Shown here piece after piece: positions 24,064-36,631 of a stretch of 64,000 bases of DNA (position 1 is the stretch's first letter; each line of letters opens with the position of its first letter). The translations under genes were made by a program, and so were the position numbers. Below the pieces are notes generated by a model. The model searched no databases and had not been told where the DNA came from. It saw only the letters and a program-made list of their open reading frames with translations. The stretch is from Adiantum capillus-veneris (lineage: Eukaryota; Streptophyta; Polypodiopsida; Polypodiales; Pteridaceae): the NCBI GenBank assembly GCA_014529385.2, contig CM043953.1, forward strand, positions 68,384,372 through 68,448,371, given 5' to 3'.

Positions 24064-27000
24064 AAGGGTGTCTGGAACATTGTGTAGGGCATTGATGTAC
24101 GTCCTGGTTCTGAGGATGTAGGCGATGTTGAGGATGTTGCAGGTCTTTCTACAAGGATTGCAGCTGTTAGAGTTGCTTTGCCTACGGAAGAACAAGCTCG
24201 TTGGGATGTTAAGGATGCACAGTCTCATGCATTGATTGCGTTGTCTGTGAAGCGCACCATTGTTCCTCACATCCGTTCAACAAAATCTGCAAAACAGGCT
24301 TGGGATATTTTAGCAGGTCTTTATGCAAGCCGCAATGAGGCTAAAATTGCTTTGCTGCGTAAAGAGCTGGATTCGAAGATTATGCATGAGGAAGATGATA
24401 TGGACACTTTACTTGCTAGTGTCAAGGATATCAATGAGCAATTTATTTCTGCAGGTGAAGTCATTTCAGATAGTTCCCTTGTGCAGACTGTTCTTGATGC
24501 CTTACCAGATTCCTACCAGACTTTTGCTAGTACTTGGAGACTTATGACCCAAGGAAATCCTGAAGTTGTCAAGTTTGATACATTATGCACATTGCTGTTG
24601 CAAGAGTCACTTTCCAGAAAAAATAGGACTAGGTAGTGTGCAGTTGAACAGGCTTTTATTGCTTCTCAAAGAAAGGGTGGTAACAGTAATGCAGCCTTTT
24701 CATATGGTTCTGCTGCGAGTGGCAAAAAATTTGTTCCTAATGCTTCTGCTGCCAGCACTTCGTCTGGCAATTCTGGTGATAAGGGCAAAAAGAAGATGCG
24801 TTGCCATTATTGTAAACCCAATGATCACTTGATCAAGTCGTGTCCTAAGTTGAAGGCCAAAGAGGCTAAGAAGAAAGAGGGTGGTTCCACTGCAAATGCT
24901 GGTTCCACTACAAATGCATCCATTGTTGAGTCTTCTGTGAAAGGAGACTGTGTTCCTGATGTTGATGCAGAATGGGCTTTTAGCACAGAGTGCACTTACA
25001 ATCCTGCTGTCCATGATGCATTCTTGTCAATGGCTACAGATTCACATGTGTGGTATTTCGACAGTGGTGCTACAAAGCCCATTACCTCACATCGTGAATT
25101 GTTTACCTCTCTCGAGTCTGTCCCTCATGGGAATTCACTCACTTGTGCCAACAACGCCTCTTATCCAGTTCAAGGAGTTGGAAAGCTTGTGCTTACTGCT
25201 GCTAATGGCAGTTCTTTCACACTTGTTGATGCACTTTATGTACCTGGGATCAAGAAGAATCTCTTGTCTGTATCCGCACTTGCTAGACTTGGACTTGTAG
25301 TCAAATTTGTGGATGACAGATGTACAGTTCATGATCTCAGTTTTGGTGATGAAATTGTTGCATCTGGGCTTTTGTGCCGTGGGCTGTATAAGCTCACTTT
25401 GTATGACAAGTGTGGACAAAATTTTGCAAATGCTGTTGCAGATTCAAGGGCTATTTCACATGCAAAACTTTGGCATGCACGTTTTGGTCATCTGAATTTT
25501 TCCAGTTTGTTGCGTTTGCAAAAATCTGATATGGTTGCTTCTTTGCTGCCTCTTGAAGCACCTATCAAACATGTTTGTGAAGGCTGTATTTTGGGTAAGA
25601 TGCAGCGTTCTCAGCTTCCAAAGGATGGTTCAGTTCGGGCCACATGCAGGTTGCAGCTTGTGCATAGTGATGTTTGTGGGCCCATGCAAACTCCGTCCTT
25701 AGGCAATTACCTGTACTTCGTGACTTTCATTGCTGATTACTCCAGGCATGCATGGGTATTTCCACTTAAAGCGAAGTCCGAAGTTTTTATGTGCTTCAAA
25801 CAATTTCTGGCTATGGCTGAAAATGTCTCGAAATGTACTATGGGCACCCTCCGTTCCGATCGAGGGGGGGAGTATATGTCTCATGAATTTAATGCATTTC
25901 TGGCTAGTCGTGGGATAAAACACCAATGTACAGTGCCTTATGCGCCTCAGCAAAATGGTGTTGCTGAGAGGAAAAACAGGGCACTGACGGAAATGGCACG
26001 ATGTATGGTCAAAAGTCAAGCTTTACCGCATTCTTTTTGGCTTGAGGCCATCATGTGTGCCACTTATGTACTTAACAGGTGTCCTACGAAAGCTTTGCAA
26101 TCTATTACTCCATATGAAGCATGGCATGATAGAAAACCTTCTATTGAGCACATGCGTGTTTATGGTTGTTTGGCATATGCTTTGGTGCCACAAGTGCAGC
26201 GCAGAAAATTGGATGATAAGGCTGTCAAATGTATTTTTGTTGGTTATAGTGCTGAAAGCAAAGGTTACAGGTTGTATTATCCGCAAACAAAACGTATTCT
26301 GGTTTCTCGGGATGTAGTGTTTGTGGAAGATTCTGTTCAGCCCTTGCTGTCATGTACTAGAGACAGTAATGTAAGCTCACAGGACATTTATGACACTTTG
26401 TTGCCTCTTTTCAGTGGTGGAAATACGAATGTAAGTTCTAATGAGGTAAATGTACAGCCTATGGGGGTTTCTGAAAATGTTCTAGATCAGCCTATTACTG
26501 ATGTAGATGTACATGATGTACTTGATGAGGAAAGGGATGAAAATGAGCAGGCTAGAGGTATGCCAAAATGGCTGGTGCACACTTTGCGTGACAGTAAATT
26601 GGACGCACCTTTGTCTAGTCGTACTCGTTCAAGCTCTCGCCATGCATCTTATGCATCAGATTGTTATGCTTTGGCTGTGTCTAGCTTACATGATGTTGAG
26701 GAGCCTCTGACTTTTGATGAAGCACAAAATTCAGAAAATTGGATGGCTGCCATGCAATCAGAATATGATGCACTTATAGAAAATGACACATGGACTTTAT
26801 GTGATTTGCCTCCTGGCAAAAAGGCCATTGGTACAAAGTGGGTTTACAAGTTGAAACGCAAGACGGATGGTGAGATCGATCGCCATAAGGCTCGACTTGC
26901 TGCAAAGGGTTATGCACAGCAAAAAGGCATAGATTATGAAGAGACTTTTGCTCCCACTTGTCGTATGACTACTGTGCGTTTTCTATGTGCATTGGCAGGT

Positions 27001-27613
27001 CATTTTGGTTGGGATGTACATCAATCAGACATTGTCACTTCTTTCTTGAATGGTGACATATTTGAGGAAGTTTATGGAATGCAGCCTCGCGGTTTTGTCA
27101 TAAAAGGACAAGAGGAAAAAGTGTGCAAATGTAACAAGGCTTTGTATGGGTTGAAGCAATCTCCTCGTGCTTGGTATGAGAAAGCTGACACTCATTTGGT
27201 CAAACAAGGCTTTCGTAACAGTCCAACAGAAAGCACATTGTATGTAAAGCGTGAGGGTGATGTATTTCTCATCGTGGTTCTTTATGTTGATGATTTGCTG
27301 ATCACTGGACCAAATGAGAGACATATTGCTGAATTTAAGGCTGATTTGAATGCTACTTTCAAGATGAAAGATTTGGGGCTGTTGCATCATTATTTGGGTA
27401 TACAATTTAAGCAGTGTGATGGTGGTATTGCCTTGTGTCAGAAAAGTTACATAGAGACATTGCTATGTAAGTTTGGACTTGAGGATTGCAAACCTATTGC
27501 CACTCCCATGGAAACAGGTTTGAAGTTGAGTCTACATGATGCTGGTGATCCTGCTGATGTCACTCTTTACCAAGCTGCTGTTGGTGCCTCATTTATGTAT
27601 GCAACACGAGACC
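24061..27613 (+). mobile_element. Copia copy B, truncated at both ends, plus strand
   Basis: Starts inside gag (about 45 codons after the initiation site seen in copy D) and ends in the reverse transcriptase/RNase H linker at about 27613, where chromovirus gag resumes. There are no LTRs. Together with copy A it replaces the centre of the chromovirus. Confidence 0.88.
24065..27610 (+). pseudogene. Copia gag-pol, broken
   Basis: Gag to 24633 is followed by an in-frame TAG at 24634-24636 (CAG in copy D). The frame then runs open from about 24640 to 27580. It holds the zinc knuckle CHYCKPNDHLIKSC, the protease motif DSGATK, and integrase with HARFGHL...CEGC, HSDVCGP, SDRGGEY and NGVAERKN; FIADYSR carries Ala where the other copies have Asp. 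Reverse transcriptase has DVHQSDIVTSFLNG and YVDDLLITGP. A 1-bp deletion near 27585 shifts the frame just before truncation. Apart from the TAG and the truncations this is one of the best-preserved coding regions in the window. Confidence 0.9.
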
Positions 27614-28738
27614 GCACAAAATTGTTGCGTTTGTTGTCCAGAATCCAAATTGTTGAAGACAGTGGCTTTGAGTTGTAGGTCCCAAAACTTGTCTACATAC
27701 TGATTTGTAGGGAGAGAGATTCAAGCTTCGCCCTTCACTGAGTACTTTCTCTTTGGCATCGGTGGCCAAAAACTGCTTCATAATGGAAGCTCTTAAAGAT
27801 TTTCATGTTTGTGGAGCTTCACCATTGGGCCGTAGGCTAGACCACCATTGCCTGACAAACTTTTGAAAGTGCATAGCTACATGGTGTAGCTTAGAGGACT
27901 CCATGAAGCACTCATCTCCAAACACTGCATCAACTTATTCAATAAAGGCCAAGACTTTGTCCGTAGTGCCAAAGGTGCCATCATAGGTAAGGAAAGAAAT
28001 TCTCTTCCCTCCCTCTTTGAAGTTCTTGAGCTTGGAAAACCTCTTCCATGTGGCATAGGATTTCCTATGGCCTCTTCTTTTTGATTGTTAAAAGTTGTAC
28101 CATCACTTTCTTCAGAAGATAAAGAATTTGAGGAAGATGGTGACCTCTTTCTCATCTTTTTCTTACCTTGATCTTCTTTGTCTGCACCATCACTTTCATA
28201 AGAGGAAGAGGATGAAGAAGATGCTGAAGAGGGTGTCCCCTTTCTCGCCTTTTTCTTCTCTTACTTTTTGCGATCCCTCTTTGAATTATGGTGTGGAGAA
28301 GTGTGTGATGGTCTTCTCCGTTTAGGAGGTGATGAAGAGCGTTTAGCCCGCCGTATTCATGGAACCATCTCCACCAAGGTGGCAGGAGACTCACTTATTT
28401 CTCGTTCCTTCGATGGAGGCTCTTGAGTTCTCCTTTGAGAAGGAGATTCGGAGCCCTTTGTATGGACCCTCTTCTTCTTCCCGAATTGGAGAGAGGCCTC
28501 TTTTGGAAGTCTCACAAGGAGGCTTCCTAGGTACTCTCTCATCATGGTGGGGAGCTTGAAGAATCCCATGAGCACGAAGCTGCTATTGCACTTCAGTTTG
28601 GAGGGATGGATTGCCCATGGCTTGTTGAAGCTTAGAAACAAGGTAGTTAACAAGCATAGGGGCATCATTAGTAGCCTGCTCATTAGCAAAATCAAAGCTA
28701 TCAACATTAATTTCACTCTCTTTATTGTTGTCAGCCAT
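27614..28738 (-). pseudogene. Chromovirus gag remnant
   Basis: The minus-strand start is MADNNKESEINV at 28738. A Ser/Glu-rich region follows, then a Retrotrans_gag-like core near 28060-27720: KRISFLTYDGTFG, HFQKFVRQWWSSLRPNG, SIMKQFLATDAKEKVL. The WW pattern and the F-x-A/T-T spacing fit the capsid part of Ty3/gypsy gag. Frameshifts and several stops (TAA after FIE, TGA after PQT, others near 28580 and 28390) kill it. It is cut at 27613 by Copia copy B. Confidence 0.65.
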
Positions 28739-29105
28739 TCTAACAACTTTTAGGTGTAAACTTTTTAGGTGTACTTTGGCACTTCAAGCCCTAGTTGATA
28801 CGTACCCGTGGCTCGAATACCATTAATTGCAAGGAATAGAAGAGAGGGTCGTTCAACACCAAAACAGCATTGGCTCCTGTCAAGCTTCTTGTAGCTCAAT
28901 AGTGGTTAATCCGCAGGCAAGCCCCATAGGACTCCACTATTAAGATCATAGCTCTTGACGGTGATGCCCCGTTATCTGCACGAAGGCATGCGCACTGCAA
29001 GGCTAAAAAATCCCTATTCTACTTACTCAAATTCAATTAATAGTACCAACCATTTATAGCTAGCTTGAGGACCTCCCTTCTTGAGCAAGAAAAGAGTAAC
29101 CTTGT

Positions 29106-29117
29106 GCTCTCATACCA
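29106..29117 (-). other. Primer binding site of the chromovirus
   Basis: On the minus strand TGGTATGAGAGC lies one base from the 5' LTR. It matches the initiator-Met tRNA PBS (TGGTATCAGAGC) with one mismatch. The leader between the PBS and gag (28739-29105) shows nothing else. Confidence 0.7.
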
Positions 29118-29118
29118 A

Positions 29119-30326
29119 TGTAACAATTAATGGCCTAGTAACTTGTGTGTAGCGGAAAATAACATGAACATAGTGAGCATTTCATTAGAATAGGTTCCTA
29201 ATGAGCATAACAAGAGTGCTTGGGTAGAGAGAGCAACAAAAAAGTATAACACCTAGTTAGATAGCATGAACAATACTTCAAAAGAGAGAAAAATTAAGCT
29301 ATTGACAACATTTGAGGACCGGATTTACATGGAGCCACCCCCCCCCCCCCCCCCCCCCCCCCTTTCAAAAGGCTTTGTATTATGGATTCTCCCATCAAGA
29401 GAGACATTTTGCAATAAAATTCTTTGTGTTCCTTCAATACTAGCTAGTGCAATGAAGATGAAAGCTTCAAGCACTAATCAAAACACTTATCAAACACAAC
29501 ATCAATTCTCTCCCGGTCTCAGACCCAAGACCTCACACACCTTCGAAGATGGTGAGAGCTAGTGGGGTATGAGAGTAGATTGAGAGGAAGGAGTAGTTTT
29601 ACGAAAAATATGTACATCTCCTCACATAATCACTCATATTAGTATAGCTTAGCTTAGTAATTAGCATGGTAGAGGAGATGAGCATGCATTGAAGCTTGGC
29701 TCTTGGTTGGATTTGCATCACAAAGCCAAGAGTTGTTGGTGTAGGCCTCTTTTCTCACAAGCTTGGAGTAGGTGATAAGCTTTCCATTAAAGCTTGAGAA
29801 GGAGAGAGAGAATCTTCTTCTTCATACCTAAGTTGTGTGAGTGTGTATGCAATAATGCCTTGATAAAATCAGCCCCCTCTCTCTCTTGGTCGACCCCTCT
29901 TGCTATTTGCTCATCCTGACACCCCACTAGTCCATGCGAGGCTTAGCCAATGAAATTGCAAGAGCATAAGGGATAGCCTTATGACATGTGTCCCTCTTTT
30001 CCCTTTTGTGAGAGCTTTAGGTAATTAATTAATGCAAATAAACTCTCATTGGACCCCTTTGTCTTCTGGCCAACAGGAATCAGGCAAGCCACCGGGCTGT
30101 TGAATGCTCATTCTATCCCTTGGGAGACTGTCCAAAAGTCTTCTAGAGAGCTTAATTCTTATTGGTTCTTTTATTAAATGTTTTTAAATTAATTAAACTA
30201 GATTTACTCTAGCATAATTCTCATTGGTCCACCTCCATGGCCATCCAATAGGATTTGAGTACACCTTGTGGGCATATGGTGTAGGGAGCTGACATGTGTC
30301 TCTCATTCCTTTTGTGTAAAGTAGCT

Positions 30327-30358
<32 letters not shown>

Positions 30359-30712
30359 TTTCTCTCTCATCTCCTACTTCTAGGGCTCGCCCCCTCCTAT
30401 GTAGGGATGCATGAAAATGTTTTTGGTACACACACAAAGCATCCAATTTTCCTAGTGATGTCCTTTGGACACAACCTTTGAATTTTTGAACCTTAGCATT
30501 TTGGAAGTCTTAATGGGCTGAACCTTAGGGTCTTTTAGCCCATTGTTGCACCTTGATCTTTTGCAAATGCCCCCTCCTTTGGATCCCTACTGTGTTCGGT
30601 CTGCCAGCTTAACCAATATTCTAACTTATTCTCCCTTGGCACTTCCCCATATTAAATGATCAGTTTAACATGAAACAATATTTAGGATAATTAGATATTA
30701 GTTATTATGACA
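29119..30712 (-). repeat. 5' LTR of the chromovirus
   Basis: Collinear with 16565-18170. It carries a run of 25 C at 29338-29362, at a place where the other LTR has only a short C run, and a (GT)n tract at about 30325-30360. Confidence 0.88.
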
Positions 30713-30991
30713 AATGGGATGAGCAATCTAGGGCGATAGGTACGCACGAGGAGGAGGGAGGATGTGCTCATGTTTTTTTTATGTGTGAAGCACCTATGGA
30801 GCAACGAGCACGTTTGGCAAACATGCTTAGCCCAAGAATTGTAGAGTGCACATGCTTGGTCATCATGGGTTTGACCCTTGTGAGGGAGATTTCCTCTCCG
30901 AACTATCAGCGAGGAAGAATTCTCCTTTTTCAACAAAATTTCTGTGAAGGTGATAGAATTTCTAAATATTCCATTCAATGAATGGATGGGA

Positions 30992-31067
<76 letters not shown>

Positions 31068-32527
31068 TTATCTTTCAACTTTTCATTTGCAAGCTTGCAT
31101 ATGTTGATTTTGTCAATATATATAAGTGTGAAGAATTCCTCTCACCCTTGTTAAAAAGATTTCACTAAGGCCATACGAAGATCCAAAGTAGCTACCTTTT
31201 CTAATCCTCATCACTAAAAAAAAATCCTTCGAACATGACATTAAATAGTTATTTGTGGTAAGAAAAACCAATTGAAGGATCCAATCAAGGCTACAAGACA
31301 ATGGTCTCGTTTTCTAGAAAAAAATTACCATTGCACATATAAGAAATAAGTCTCAAGGTGGAGGTAAATTTCCAAGCTCATTTCTGCCTAAAACCATGGA
31401 TGGAAACTCAACAACAAACAAATTTAGTAGAAAATTAACCTTATGTAGAAACATGGTAGCGCTATTGGTGAAAGGAATCATTATGGTGTGTAATAAAATG
31501 CGTTATTTTTGACAGGATTCTAGAAGGATCCCTCCATAAGTGTGGCCTACTTTATTCTATAGTCTTATTATCTATGTAGTATATACATTGAGGACTTTCA
31601 TAGAGTGCTGAAAAACAATTACGTATGTTTCGAGCAAGCATATGTATTACATTAGGTAATACTTTTTTTTTTTGAGAAATTCCAATTTTCAATTGCTTTT
31701 AGCAGAACACTATGTAGCTTTCTTGCACGATTCCTGGATATCCTAGGTAAATTTGATACAACTCACTCGATTTTTTGGTCGTTTGGATACGCTTGCTCGG
31801 ACTTTGGGTTTCCTCTACATCAACATGTCTCGATGAAAATATATACATAGAACATATTGATCAAGGTAAGACTTCTTATCAACAGCCTCTCTCTCATCCT
31901 GGACCTGCAGAGGAGAAGAGCTGATAGTCCATGCTTGAATACATATTTCTCTTCTCTTCCTATTGGAGGACTCTTCATGGCAAGCTCTTGTAATATTAAC
32001 ACTTAACCGTAAGATAAATATTAGGAAAACATATGTACATACGCTATTTAAATTTTGTATGACACTTACAAACTCATGTTGAGCAGTCTCGTAGCCTCCA
32101 CTCCCAAGATGAGAAGATCCTACAGACTCCAGGCATGCTCTAGTTGCATCTCGCTACTATTGAAACCTGTCTGGAAGCTCTTGCATCTCTCGCATGATCC
32201 CTGCCCACTCCTCTACATCCAACCATGCTTGCTTTGACTCATTATCCATATATCTGTCTCATGCCTTTGAGTGACAATGTGAAATCATCGCAATAGCCAC
32301 GCGCAAGATCTAGTCATTGGAGAGTGAATCGTGTCAAGATGCTGGCATGTACTCTCTATGAATGGCATTAGTGATGTAATTCATTCTCTTCTGATCATGA
32401 GCATCCTAGTGCTCCATCTCACAGTGCCCAAAATACACCGTACAAAGATGGCTAATCCTCTATCGCATGGCCTTTTTGGCTCTATCCATAACTAGTGCCC
32501 CAACCATGGTCTTGTACACCTTGCTAG
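30713..32527. repeat. Host repeat, copy 1, segment b
   Basis: Collinear with 53086-54481 and 56727-57107 of copy 2, starting gggatgagcaatctagg and ending ttgctag. Copy 1 has a 30-bp G run at 30995-31024 followed by (GA)n to about 31064; copy 2 has only (GA)n there. The final 400 bp resemble a decayed coding region on the minus strand (see 56727-57249). Confidence 0.85.
30995..31064. repeat. G30 homopolymer followed by (GA)n
   Basis: Thirty consecutive G, then about 20 GA units. The paralogous position at about 53349-53381 has the GA tract without the G run. Confidence 0.9.
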
Positions 32528-32786
32528 TGAGGCGGTCCGGGGCGGGCAACAAGAAGAGCAACCTCTAGACACCCTTCAAGGCTCCCGTGCTGCTCAATGG
32601 GGCTGGGGCACAACACAACACAAACCAAAACAACAAACCCCTAGCCAAATCCCAACTACACAAGGGGCACCACCTAGTTTAAGAGCGAACTAGGACGCAA
32701 AAGAGGAGAATCGTTAGAGCAACCCACAAACAAGCAAGGAATTTACACTAACCCTAACACCAATGGAACACTCTCACACACTAAAA

Positions 32787-32854
<68 letters not shown>

Positions 32855-35218
32855 TGCTCGGGCTGCTTTGAAGTGTATCGTTAATGATCAAGCAAACATA
32901 AATATATATATGTAAGAAAGAGAGAGAAGGGGGAAGGGGGTTCTTGTTGCACTAATGCCTTCTTACAAATCTGTTATGACCAATCAAAGTGAGATTAGTA
33001 TTTGTTCAACATAGCTTGAGTAAATTACACCACAACACATCACAAGAAAAAAGCCACCCCAATCACTGTCTTAAGGCGAGGGGAGTCTTCTCCACCCTGT
33101 CGCCCTCTTACAGCATGTGGGATTTATGGCTAAATTGATAACAATACCCGGAGACAAGCTATCAAGAACTTAAATAAAACACCAAGACAATTACACATCA
33201 TTATTGTCCATGACTTCACGTTGGAAGGGAGACAAGGTATCCATGCTTAGTCCAAATTCACCCTCCTTGATTCAGCAAATGTTGGGCTTACTCTAGTAGG
33301 AGAAATGATAGATTTCCTACTCTCAATTTAATGATCACTCTCTCTTACAATGGCATAGAGTTCCCTTGCTAATCACCCCTAATACAACACATACATATGC
33401 CTAATGCCAATGAGATTCCACTCAAGAGCTCCTTCTCAAGAGGTTGAGCTTGGCTTCTCAAGCTATAGCATAATGCTCTTTCTTCTCCCCCCTTTTTGTG
33501 CTAGCTACACCCTCCTTTTATAGCAATTTTGAAGGCTAGGGTTACTCCTCTAACCATGGTTGGGTTAGATTTTCAGCAATTTATCTAATTTCTTTTGCTT
33601 GGAATTATCAAGAAGTTGGTGGGGAAAGAGAGAGGAGAGAAATGGAGGTGATAGGACTTTTCATAGTGGGTTAGTGTTAGTAGAGTTAGTATTAATTTAC
33701 AAATGGAATTGGATATTATTTACAATGGGAGTATCCATGTAGGATACAAATAAGGAAGAAAAACTCTTAAGAGGTAAGAAAAGGTGGATTTCTTACAAGG
33801 TTGATGCTCCAAGTGTCTTGAGTAGGGCCAATTTTGACGCTTGTTGACGGTCCACTAGCTTTGACAACACATTTTTTCTCCACTCTTGACCTTCCTTGAG
33901 AGACAAGGTAATTGAAGCTGAGTAATCAACCACCATGATGATGCTGTCTTTTAAGAGAAGAGGCTGAAATTTTGTGGTTTTTTGATAGATATGGGTAATT
34001 TGGAGGAGGAAAAATGAGACTAGGTGGTCAATTTTGGAATGGAATTGTGTGTGGGAGGTATGAGTTCACCATGGTTTCTCTTACTCTTCAAGGTTGAGGA
34101 GAAGGTGAGTAGTGGTGCAGAGAGGAGTGGTGAGAGAGGTGGGGATGATGAGTGGAGAAGTGTGTGTGAAAGAGGAAAATGATAAAGTGGAGAGAGAGTG
34201 TGGCTGCATAGCATGGGAAAGCTGGGTCCACTAATAAAATCATAGCTCATCATAGCTCACAGCTCCTAGCTCAAAAAAATATGAAAAAATTTGAGGCAAA
34301 AGTTCAGCCCACGAGCTACAACTTTTATTTGTATCACCTTTTCAAATTTAGAGAGCAAGTGAACTTTAAAAATTCAGCAAAACCGACCGTTTTTTTCCAC
34401 TGCACAAGGTCCTTGTGGGGTCCTTCTTTGGATGATTCTTTTGAATACCTCCAAGAGTGAGCCACCTACCATTGACCTTATTTGGTAGGTCTATAATTGA
34501 AGATATTGTTGAGATCATGATATAAGTGAATAGTACAACTAAGAAAATCAAATATTGAGGGGTCTAAAAAATATGTACATGTCAAATATAAATAATATAA
34601 GTGGAAAAAATATAAAGGGGTCAAAAGAATCTCTCTCATTATGAGGCTACCATAAAAAGATAAATATTTTTGGTGTTCTAATTTTTTAGCAAAAAAACAA
34701 AATAGATGTAGGAAGGGAAAAATCACAATAGTGAAAAAATATACACATAAATAAAACTAGTTTTTTTGGATTTTTGTTGGGGTGGGGTTACACCAAATAT
34801 AAGAGAAGCTTACATGAAAATATTTCTATATGGAATAAAGAGTATGAAAAATGGTAAGAAAAATTGTGGTAATGGTAAGGCAATGTACAAAGCATAAATA
34901 ACACACACCTAGGTAGAAATATTTAAATAAATACCAAAATAATTATAAAAAAATCTTTTATTTAAGCCCTATATACAAAGAAATATTTACATACGCATGG
35001 GCCATAATATACTTATATTTTTTATATTTTTGGCTCAACTAACCCAATGACTAGCTAATTGAGGGTTTTTTATTTCAGTAAGGAGATATGGGAAAAGTCT
35101 CCTAACTCACACGCACCTATATACAGTGAAAGGGTGAGGGTAACCACAGTGCTTGAGTGATTTGGTAGGGTGGGATGACTCACTATGGAAATCACAGAGA
35201 GCCAAAAAACGGCTATCA
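32528..35218 (-). repeat. 3' LTR of the Tat-like element
   Basis: TGAGGCGG...GGCTATCA in plus orientation, 2691 bp. It contains a (GA)30 tract (about 32790-32851) and, on the minus strand, a clear TATAAAAG (33515-33522), the likely promoter TATA box. ORFs inside it are not conserved between LTR copies. Confidence 0.92.
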
Positions 35219-35232
35219 TTAGCCCTCCCCCA
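35219..35232 (-). other. Polypurine tract of the Tat-like element
   Basis: Minus strand GGGGGAGGGCTAA, directly next to the 3' LTR. This is the usual second-strand primer. Confidence 0.75.
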
Positions 35233-35246
35233 GGATGATGGTATAT

Positions 35247-36631
35247 TCATGTACCATCATAAAGAATCTTTTCCAAAGAGAGTGCTTCAGAGTCCTTGAC
35301 AAGATCTTCATTGTTTGGCCCCTTGGAATTTTGGTTTGTGTTACACTCATGCTTCATGGAACAATACTTATATGGGATAGTTGCCTTTTGCTCTGGTAGA
35401 TCCTTTGGTAGAAGGCGACTCAAGTAAAGCTTCAAGCGATAGCCGTTTACCTTCCTGGAGTGCTCTTTCCCATTCAAGTCCATAAGTTGATAGTAACTTG
35501 AATTGAAAGCCTTCTTGACTATGTATGGCCCCTACCATCTTGTTTCAAATTTGGCATCAAAACGATTATCGAGTCGATTTTCATACCTTAGCACAAGATC
35601 TCCTTCATTGATGCCTTTGTCCTTCAGTTTCTTGTCAAGCTTCTCCTTTGTCTGTGTGGCTTTCCTCTTATAGCACTCGTATGCTGCTTCTCTTTTCCAC
35701 TCAAGCTCAGCTAAGGTAAGAAGTCGATCCATCCATGCTTCTTGATCATCTTGTGCTGATTTGCCATGAAGTCGCATTGTTGGAATGTTTAGCTCAATTG
35801 GCTGTAAAGCCTCTTGACCATAGACCAAGTGAAATGGTGTGAACTCCGTGGCTTCCCTATATGTGGTTCGATACGCCCACAAGGCACCATCCAAGAAGTC
35901 ATCCCACAACTTTGTCTTGTTTTTCACCATCTTTCTAATGATGCCTGCAATGACACCATTAGCTTTTTCTACCAAACCATTTGATTGGGGATAGTAGGGT
36001 GTACTGTGACGATGTAGAATGTGAAGTTCTTCACAACTTCTGTGAGCAATCCCTTTCTAAACCCTGGACCATTATCAGAAACAATCTCCAAAGGTGTGCC
36101 AAATCTACAACAAATGTGAGTGTAGACGAATTTGCTCACTGTCCTCTCATTTACCTTTGCCACACTTTGTGCTTCCACCCACCTAGTCATATAGTCTACA
36201 GCCACTAGAATGTAGAGTTTACCATTTTTTGTCCTAGGCAGAGGACCCATAGCATCAATGCCCCACTTTTCAAAGGGTCCATTTGCAAGCACTATTTGCC
36301 TTGGACCATAAACCAATCTTCTATTCCCATTTACCTGACAATTGTGACAACTTTTACACCAATGTTGGACATCCACATGCAGACTTGGCCAAACATACCC
36401 CGCAAGCAAAATCTTCTTCACAGTTAATTCTTGGGAAAAATGACCACCACATGCCTCTTCATGCAAACCTTTTAGAATGGCTGGAATTTCCTCGATAGTT
36501 GGTACTCTTCTGCACACTTGATCCTTCCCTCTTTGATAGAGGGAGCCTTCTAGGAAGAGATACATGCTTGCCTTCTTCATGAGTCTCCTCTTCTGAGCCT
36601 TCGTGAAGTCTTGTGGAAACTCACCCTCCAA
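35247..36631 (-). pseudogene. Tat-like integrase, broken
   Basis: Frame 36631-35969 holds the zinc-binding region (H-EEACGG-H ... WCKSCHNCQ) and the first catalytic residues (WGIDAMGPLP with Asp, VSDNGPGF with Asp). A frameshift near 36010 moves to frame 35975-35532, which has the third catalytic residue in VEKANGVIAG, then WAYRTTYREAT and DLVLRYENRLD. A TAG at 35532-35534 interrupts the TRW-GPY motif. The C-terminal segment 35483-35247 (LNGKEHSRKVNGYRLKLYL) closes the domain. All three catalytic residues survive, but in separate frames. Confidence 0.88.

Larger units (their letters stand above)
16565..30712 (-). mobile_element. Ty3/gypsy chromovirus, nested and gutted
   Basis: LTRs of about 1.6 kb flank an interior transcribed on the minus strand: PBS at 29106-29117, gag remnant 28738-27614, integrase piece 20866-20466, chromodomain 18814-18515. 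The flanking pentamers gatgg (16560-16564) and aatgg (30713-30717) are a target duplication with one mismatch. Host repeat copy 2 has the unoccupied site at about 53081-53086. Protease, reverse transcriptase, RNase H and the front of integrase are missing; that position is taken by two head-to-head Copia fragments (20867-27613). A further 1.5 kb of foreign DNA sits at about 18926-20466. In the first 200 bp the two LTRs differ by about 5 percent by eye, so the insertion is not recent. The element cannot act on its own. Confidence 0.85.

Noticed and set aside
25699-26019. Long antisense frames opposite Copia integrase and RT, repeated in each Copia copy
   Set aside because: They are shadows of conserved pol codons, recur only because pol recurs, and match nothing themselves.
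29266-29562. 98-codon frame with a proline run in the chromovirus LTR
   Set aside because: Created by the C25 homopolymer; the other LTR does not keep it.
34478-34726. 82-codon frame identical or nearly so in both LTRs of the Tat-like element (also 44145-44393)
   Set aside because: Identity follows from the LTRs being nearly identical; in the third LTR (57216-59888) the frame is shifted by a single base, so it is not conserved as protein.
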